From JALOTE01 sp031422195 (lineage in GTDB: Bacteria; Pseudomonadota; Alphaproteobacteria; Rhizobiales; Rhizobiaceae), in NCBI GenBank assembly GCA_031422195.1, contig JANOPZ010000126.1:1-9127 (forward strand): DNA of 9,127 nucleotides. The letters run 5' to 3'. Each line of letters opens with the position of its first letter. Positions within the stretch are counted from its first letter, which is position 1. A model generated the notes under the pieces. The model worked only from the letters and a program-made list of their open reading frames with translations, was not told where the DNA came from and did not search any database. Made by a program: the position numbers and the translations under genes. Below are positions 5,123 through 9,127 of the stretch, in pieces.

Positions 5123-5956
5123 TTAGCTCTCCCAACTGGCCAGTTTCTTGCCGAGCCAAAAGAAGAAGACATAGATGGCGATACCCGTCACCGCGAGAAC
5201 CAGGATGCATGCGAAGAATTCCGGCATGCGCAGGGTTGACGAATAGGTCGTCAACCGGCTGCCAAGACCAAATCCACCGCCCGACATTTCTGCGCCGACT
5301 GCCGTGATCATGCCGAAGATCGCACCGATCATCAGGCCTACTATGACCATGGGCATCGCCATCGGCACCCTAATCTTCATGAAAATCTGCAAGGTCGTCG
5401 CACCATAGGACTTCGCCAGCGCGATCTTCATTGCATCGACCCGACGAAACCCGGTGGCGGCGTTGATCATCACCATCGGACCGGATGCGAGCGCCACGGC
5501 AATAATGCGCGGCGTATAGCCAAAACCGAAATTAAGGATCAGCAGCGGAACCAGCGCCAGCATTGGCGTTGTCACCAAAAGCAGGATGTACGGCGTGATC
5601 ACCTTTTCAACAAAAGGAAACTGCGTAATCACTGCTGCCAGGATCAAGCCGATGCTCGCCCCAATCGCATAGCCGGAAAAAAGTTCCACCAGCGTATAGC
5701 CATAATGCTGTGCAATCGTGCCCAGCTCAGGCGACGCAAACACCGCGGCTATTTGCGACGGTTTCGGCAGGATATACTGGGGCACTTCAAAGAAACGCAG
5801 GAGAAACTCACCGCCACCAACGATCAGCACGGCGACAGCGATGATCGCTGCAATTTCGCGTGCGCCTTGCCCCCCAAGGCCCGTTGCAATTCCGGTTGCG
5901 CCTGTGAGCCCCACTCCGCCCGTCTGCTCTGGGGCTGATTTTGTCAGTTCTGTCAT
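5123..5956 (-). CDS. ABC transporter permease, NitT/TauT type (BPD_transp_1)
   Basis: This is a 277-residue inner-membrane protein, probably functioning as a homodimer with the adjacent ATPase. The first 33 residues are polar and Gly-rich, then hydrophobic segments begin at about residue 35 (IAAIIAVAVLIVGGG). Further membrane spans are seen at about 94-111, 123-141, 150-170, 203-222 and 247-268. The cytoplasmic EAA loop that contacts the ATPase is AKSYGATTLQIFMKIRVPMA (181-200), with the conserved Gly185 and the helix-to-Pro transition. LPKPSQIAAVF (63-73) is the usual family signature after the first span. The start is six bases after the ATPase stop, and the TAG of that stop is part of the upstream TAGG ribosome site, so the two are tightly coupled. 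Length and topology are normal for TauC/SsuC-like permeases. Confidence 0.92.
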   Translation of the reverse strand: MTELTKSAPEQTGGVGLTGATGIATGLGGQGAREIAAIIAVAVLIVGGGEFLLRFFEVPQYILPKPSQIAAVFASPELGTIAQHYGYTLVELFSGYAIGASIGLILAAVITQFPFVEKVITPYILLLVTTPMLALVPLLILNFGFGYTPRIIAVALASGPMVMINAATGFRRVDAMKIALAKSYGATTLQIFMKIRVPMAMPMVIVGLMIGAIFGMITAVGAEMSGGGFGLGSRLTTYSSTLRMPEFFACILVLAVTGIAIYVFFFWLGKKLASWES

Positions 5957-5962
5957 GTCAGC

Positions 5963-6769
5963 CTACTCTGCCGCCGCCACGTGAACGCGGCCGGTTGGTT
6001 GATGTTGAATGTCGTGCTTGATGTCGTTCACCAGTTCGAAGAACTCGCGTGTCTCCATCAATGACAGCGGCCGTGGCCTCGGAAATGGAACATCGACGAT
6101 CCGGGCGATCCGTCCTGGCCGGGCACTCATGATGTACACCTTGTCGGCCAAAAAGACGGCTTCGACGATGGAATGAGTGATCAAAACGACGGTCTTACGC
6201 GCCTCGATCCAAATTTCTTCGACCAGCTTGTTCATTTCGTCGCGGGTAAAGGCGTCGAGTGCGCCAAAAGGTTCATCCATCAACAGGACGTCCGGATCGC
6301 TTGCCAAAGCACGAACGATCGAAGCGCGCTGCTGCATGCCGCCGGACAATTCGCGTGGCATCTTTTCACCAAATCCGCCAAGGCCTACGCGGTGCAGCAG
6401 ATCCCCGATCTGCCGCGGGTCGGGCCGTTGGTTGCGGATTTCAAACGGAAATTCGATGTTCTTCTGGATGGTCCGCCAAGGCAACAGATTGGCTTCCTGA
6501 AACATCATTCCAATGCTGGGGTTGGGTTTGGTAATCACCTCACTGCCAAGCGAAATTTTACCCGAGCTGAGTTTGTGGAGCCCTGCAATTGACCACAAAA
6601 GTGTGGTCTTGCCGCAGCCAGACGGGCCAACAATCGAAATGAATTCGCCTGGATCAACAGTAAGGCTCACGTCTTTCAGAGCATGAACGACACCGGACTT
6701 GGTGTCGAACACCTTGTTTGCCCCCGTCACCACAAGCGGTCTGTCATCATGTATTGCCATGGTGGTCAT
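5963..6769 (-). CDS. ABC transporter ATP-binding protein, NitT/TauT type (TauB/SsuB-like)
   Basis: This 268-residue cytoplasmic ATPase powers import through the adjacent permease. All motifs are intact: Walker A GPSGCGKTT (48-56), Q-loop Gln91 in MMFQEANLLPWRT, signature LSGGMQQR (141-148), Walker B VLLMDEP (161-167), D-loop GALD (169-172) and the switch His199 in LITHS. LLPWRT after the Q-loop is characteristic of the nitrate/sulfonate/taurine subfamily. The frame is open for 55 more codons upstream, but those overlap the hydrolase gene and have no protein character. ATG at 6769 (MTTMAIHDD), 11 bases after the hydrolase stop with GGAAAAGG just before it, is the sensible start; ATG at 6760 is an alternative. 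The C-terminal 40 residues are the usual regulatory extension of the subfamily. Confidence 0.93.
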   Translation of the reverse strand: MTTMAIHDDRPLVVTGANKVFDTKSGVVHALKDVSLTVDPGEFISIVGPSGCGKTTLLWSIAGLHKLSSGKISLGSEVITKPNPSIGMMFQEANLLPWRTIQKNIEFPFEIRNQRPDPRQIGDLLHRVGLGGFGEKMPRELSGGMQQRASIVRALASDPDVLLMDEPFGALDAFTRDEMNKLVEEIWIEARKTVVLITHSIVEAVFLADKVYIMSARPGRIARIVDVPFPRPRPLSLMETREFFELVNDIKHDIQHQPTGRVHVAAAE

Positions 6770-6780
6770 TACCTTTTCCG

Positions 6781-7842
6781 TTATTGGCTGGCATGCAGGT
6801 TCAAAAGTTCGGATAGGTAAGTGTCGACCTGCGCCATATATCCAGGTTCGAATCCGTTCAGGCCCATGTGGCCTTCGGGTGACTGGATCACTCGAAAGAC
6901 GGCGCCCGGCACCAGACGGCTGTCGGCTTCGCATTCCTGCGGCGGGAAAAACAAATCGTGACTGATCGGCATAACAAAAGTCTTGGCCGTAATGCGCGCT
7001 AAAGCTGCAGCCAGATCACCGCCTGAATGGCGGGCCACGTCAGCGCGCTGCCATTTGTGCATCTGGCTGAGAAGCACATTGGGATCCATTGGCTCGAAAT
7101 AAGCTTTCATTACGCCGTTTATGAAGTCATCGAGCGATGACATGCCGATCACGGTGCGCCAGCGCTCCTGCTGATAAAATTCTGCCGACCAGCCAGCGGT
7201 GGCTACAATTCTTGCCATCCGGTCCATACCGTCCCGGACATCAAGACCGGAACTATACCAACCATTATTCCAGTGCGGGTCTGAGGTGATGGCTTCTTTC
7301 AATGTTTCGACAAACACTTGCTGATGCAGCGAAATCCGGGCGGTTGCCGCGATGACCGCTGCCCGTTCAGCCATCCCGGGAAAGCGCACGGCCCATTCGT
7401 AAACCTGTTGACCGCCCATTGAACCACCGACCACAAGCGCCAGTTTTTCGATCCCGAAGTGACCAGAAATCAATTTGTGTTGGGCAGAAACATCATCACC
7501 AATACTGAGTTTGGGGAATTTTCCCATGGTTTGGGGAGCTGGCGTGTTATGTGCCGACGAGGAGACACCGCCGCCAAGCTGATCTGCAATGATAATGAAG
7601 TAGTGCTCAGGGTTAAGGGCGTGACCGGAGCCAACATAAACGTCTTCCATGACCTTTCCGGTACCCGAGAACCAAGTGGTCACCAGAATTGCGTTGGATT
7701 TGTCAGCGTTCAGCGTGCCGGATGTGCGGTAGCTAAGCTTTGCACCGCGCAATGTTTCACCGCTTTCAAGCAAGAGATTGCCCAAATCAAAGAGTTTAAA
7801 TGCGCCTTGCGCGCCCAACCCATAAAACTGGTTTTCGATCAT
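6781..7842 (-). CDS. Alpha/beta hydrolase of the MetX (homoserine O-acetyltransferase-like) superfamily
   Basis: This 353-residue cytoplasmic enzyme heads the transport operon. The nucleophile elbow is GGSMGG (139-144) with Ser141; the acid is Asp296 in MPISHDLFF and the base His325 in SPEGHMG, in the right order and spacing for a complete triad. DQLGGGVSSSAHNTP (87-101) corresponds to the glycine-rich oxyanion region of MetX proteins, and FPKLSIGDDVSAQHKL (109-124) to their FP..tI.D.V..Q segment. True homoserine acetyltransferases usually have GHD at the catalytic histidine and NxLGGCxGSTGP at the oxyanion strand. Both differ here, and the gene sits with an importer rather than methionine genes, so hydrolysis of an imported ester or amide seems more likely than methionine synthesis. 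ATG at 7842 is chosen because GGGGGAG precedes it; the upstream extension lacks a ribosome site. The substrate is unknown. Confidence 0.85.
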   Translation of the reverse strand: MIENQFYGLGAQGAFKLFDLGNLLLESGETLRGAKLSYRTSGTLNADKSNAILVTTWFSGTGKVMEDVYVGSGHALNPEHYFIIIADQLGGGVSSSAHNTPAPQTMGKFPKLSIGDDVSAQHKLISGHFGIEKLALVVGGSMGGQQVYEWAVRFPGMAERAAVIAATARISLHQQVFVETLKEAITSDPHWNNGWYSSGLDVRDGMDRMARIVATAGWSAEFYQQERWRTVIGMSSLDDFINGVMKAYFEPMDPNVLLSQMHKWQRADVARHSGGDLAAALARITAKTFVMPISHDLFFPPQECEADSRLVPGAVFRVIQSPEGHMGLNGFEPGYMAQVDTYLSELLNLHASQ

Positions 7843-7923
7843 TGGCTCCCCCAACAATTGACGCGAACCATGCTCAAGAGCAGTTGAGGCGCGCATTGCG
7901 CGATCCAAAACCCTACAAGATTT

Positions 7924-8002
7924 CAGCAATTTTCAGCGTTTTCCCATTTCGCGCAGCAATTTTAAAACTGAGGCGCGCTCCGGAGTAGAAGTTATCAGCA
8001 AT
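7924..8002. repeat. CAGCAAT repeats upstream of the hydrolase gene
   Basis: CAGCAATTTT occurs at 7924-7933 and 7954-7963, exactly 30 bp apart, and CAGCAAT again at 7996-8002, 42 bp further. TGAGGCGCGC also appears twice nearby (7885-7894 and 7969-7978). All lie 43-160 bases upstream of the hydrolase ATG, where the operon promoter should be. Spacings near three and four helical turns suit a protein binding one DNA face, possibly the neighbouring LuxR-type regulator. No clear -35/-10 pair was found. Confidence 0.35.
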
Positions 8003-8007
8003 GGCTA

Positions 8008-8045
8008 GTGGCCATCTATCGCGAACAATCGCGATGGCTGGCCAC
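8008..8045. repeat. Large nested palindrome between luxR-type gene and operon
   Basis: GTGGCCA (8008-8014), TCT, ATCGCGA (8018-8024), loop ACAA (8025-8028), TCGCGAT (8029-8035), GGC and TGGCCAC (8039-8045) form a 17-bp stem-loop whose only interruption is the three-base middle. In RNA that middle gives one mismatch, one C-G and one G-U pair. TGGCCA and TCGCGA are themselves palindromes, each present twice. On the minus strand no T-tract follows. It lies 90 bases after the regulator stop and 166 before the hydrolase start, so operator, attenuator or processed mRNA end are all possible. Confidence 0.7.
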
Positions 8046-8134
8046 GGGTCGATGGCACAACCTTAGACGGATATCCTAGAGATTTTGATTGGATTGATCA
8101 TGGAAAGACAGGACTCATCGTCAAATCAGGTTCG

Positions 8135-8995
8135 CTAAACGCCTGTTTTGGCCAGCAGACTAACGAGTTCTGATGTGCTTGAAACCCCGGTCTTCTGACG
8201 GATGCTTCTAAGTTGATGATCAATCGTGGAAAAAGATCGCCCCCGGATTCTGGCGATAGACTTGTAGCTCAGACCTTGGGCAACCAATTTGGCGACTGCA
8301 ATTTCTGATCCGGTTAGCGAACCCAAGGAAACAGGTGCCATCGAACCGGTCGTCTGATCATAGCCGGCAATCTCTTTAGCCACAGCAATAATCGGACTTA
8401 GGACGTCAGCCACCGTTTGCTCGAAACAATCGTAAAGACCGGACTCCCAAGGCGCAAGATGCTCCGTCCAATCAGCGCAAATTAAGCCATAGCCACCATT
8501 CTTTGTTTTTAGCGCCCAGCCAAATTTTGATTTCGTTTTGGCCCCTGACATGCGATGCCGCAACCGCAACGTCACGCGGGTATCCTGCTTGATATCAGCA
8601 AAAATCAAAGGGCGCGGCTGCAGCCACATCGCCTGCATGGCTGGGTCACGATTATCCACTGCCAAGCCGCCAAACGATGGCACATCAAAATCGGCGTTCA
8701 AGGCTTCTGCAAAACCTGGAAAATAGTCTTTGGCATCTGCCACTCCAAAGCCGGTATCGACCCGCTGGCAACCAAGTTCGGCGCGAAGCCAATTTGTGGC
8801 AAGAAACCAACAGCCGGACAAATCATCAAGACTAAGCAACATGTGAGCAGCAAGATCACGGGCAGGGGCATATCGAATAACACGATCGTCAAGAAGCTGA
8901 GAACGCAGGCGGCGCTGTGTTGAAAACACGTCCCCGCAAAAGCCCTGTTCAATAACAGGGGCATTCCAAGTCTCCAAGTTTCCAGTCCCAGACAA
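8135..8995 (-). CDS. LuxR-family transcriptional regulator with an unidentified N-terminal sensor domain
   Basis: This 286-residue regulator carries a LuxR/GerE-type helix-turn-helix at about 222-282: SLTGSEIAVAKLVAQGLS (LTxxE-like start), YKSIARIRGRSFSTIDHQLR (the scaffold and recognition helices) and RQKTGVSSTSELV. The first 210 residues resemble the ligand-binding part of LuxR-type proteins in length and mixed alpha/beta makeup (WLRAELGCQRVDTGF at 69-83, FGWALKTKNGGYGLICAD at 158-175), but I cannot match a named domain. It lies upstream of, and in the same direction as, the hydrolase-ABC operon and is its obvious candidate regulator. No ATG exists near the 5' end: the frame can start at TTG 8995 (AAAGG nine bases upstream) or TTG 8977. 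The first ATG, at 8842, would remove 51 residues. The C-terminal call is firm; the exact start is not. Confidence 0.82.
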   Translation of the reverse strand: MSGTGNLETWNAPVIEQGFCGDVFSTQRRLRSQLLDDRVIRYAPARDLAAHMLLSLDDLSGCWFLATNWLRAELGCQRVDTGFGVADAKDYFPGFAEALNADFDVPSFGGLAVDNRDPAMQAMWLQPRPLIFADIKQDTRVTLRLRHRMSGAKTKSKFGWALKTKNGGYGLICADWTEHLAPWESGLYDCFEQTVADVLSPIIAVAKEIAGYDQTTGSMAPVSLGSLTGSEIAVAKLVAQGLSYKSIARIRGRSFSTIDHQLRSIRQKTGVSSTSELVSLLAKTGV

Positions 8996-9127
8996 ACCCG
9001 ATCGCCTTTCTGGTTCCCTGTTGGCGAAACAGTTTCCGGCAAAAACTTTAGCGGAACGGCATCGATCAACGCAAAACCTTGAAGCGACAAGCTTAGTCTA
9101 TGCCATTGCGGAGTCAAACTGAGTTTG
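8996..9127. other. Upstream region of the LuxR-type gene
   Basis: The luxR reading frame is closed by TAG at about base 9090, so the gene starts in this window. The final 13 bases form the palindrome CAAACT-G-AGTTTG (9115-9127), which ends exactly at the window edge and may continue beyond it. It could be an operator for the regulator itself. No promoter elements stand out, and the frame open here from TTG 9117 is an out-of-frame shadow. Confidence 0.35.

Noticed and set aside
5046..5210. The 55-codon N-terminal extension of the binding protein
   Set aside because: The Tat signal begins at residue 56 of that frame, right after a good ribosome site; the extension contains the intercistronic hairpins.
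6770..6934. The 55-codon N-terminal extension of the ABC ATPase
   Set aside because: It lies inside the hydrolase gene in another frame and lacks similarity to ATPase N-termini.
8008..8045. The large palindrome as an intrinsic terminator of the LuxR-type gene
   Set aside because: No T-tract follows on the minus strand, so the usual terminator form is missing.
8698..9117. Frame from TTG 9117 as an alternative or frameshifted N-terminus of the LuxR-type protein
   Set aside because: It lies in a different frame, its sequence is biased and leucine-rich without domain character, and the 8995 frame reads smoothly into the helix-turn-helix.
1..9127. CRISPR array, tRNA, rRNA, transposase or integrase gene
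   Set aside because: No regularly spaced identical repeats, no tRNA-like cloverleaf and no DDE, tyrosine or serine recombinase motifs were found on either strand.

Overview
The window looks like an accessory or variable chromosomal region of an alphaproteobacterium, most likely of the Roseobacter/Rhodobacteraceae type. This rests on the mixed 50-60% GC coding style, the NitT/TauT-type transport operon and the look of the intergenic repeats. It is an inference without database support. Every convincing gene lies on the minus strand, so transcription runs from high to low coordinates.

Right half (3757-8995): a LuxR-type regulator (8135-8995) is followed, after a 292-base structured gap, by a tight four-gene cluster. 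The cluster holds a MetX-superfamily alpha/beta hydrolase (6781-7842), an ABC ATPase (5963-6769), an ABC permease (5123-5956) and a Tat-exported NMT1/THI5-like substrate-binding protein (3885-5045). The spacings of 11 and 6 bases, then a 77-base gap with two hairpins, indicate one operon. The likely logic is that the regulator senses a compound, the ABC system imports it and the hydrolase cleaves an ester, amide or related bond. The substrate cannot be read from the sequence. Four consecutive hairpins lie downstream of the last gene, one with a C-rich loop carrying anti-Shine-Dalgarno-like CCTCC cores.

Left half (1-3541): two toxin-antitoxin modules lie next to each other. The first is hipBA (530-2121), with TAATG stop/start overlap and three operators of the form TTATGC-N8-GCATAA spaced exactly 27 bp centre to centre. 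The second (2474-3389) is a ribbon-helix-helix antitoxin plus a PIN-domain (DUF3368-like) toxin. A perfect 15-bp direct repeat (2357-2371 and 3477-3491) brackets it, and a strong inverted repeat with a T-tract follows its 3' end.

Far left (1-251): a very AT-rich reading frame runs out of the window on the minus strand and has no start. It appears to be the truncated remainder of an acquired gene. Two diverged copies of a short dispersed repeat (about 411-469 and 3476-3537) support a history of insertion and recombination.
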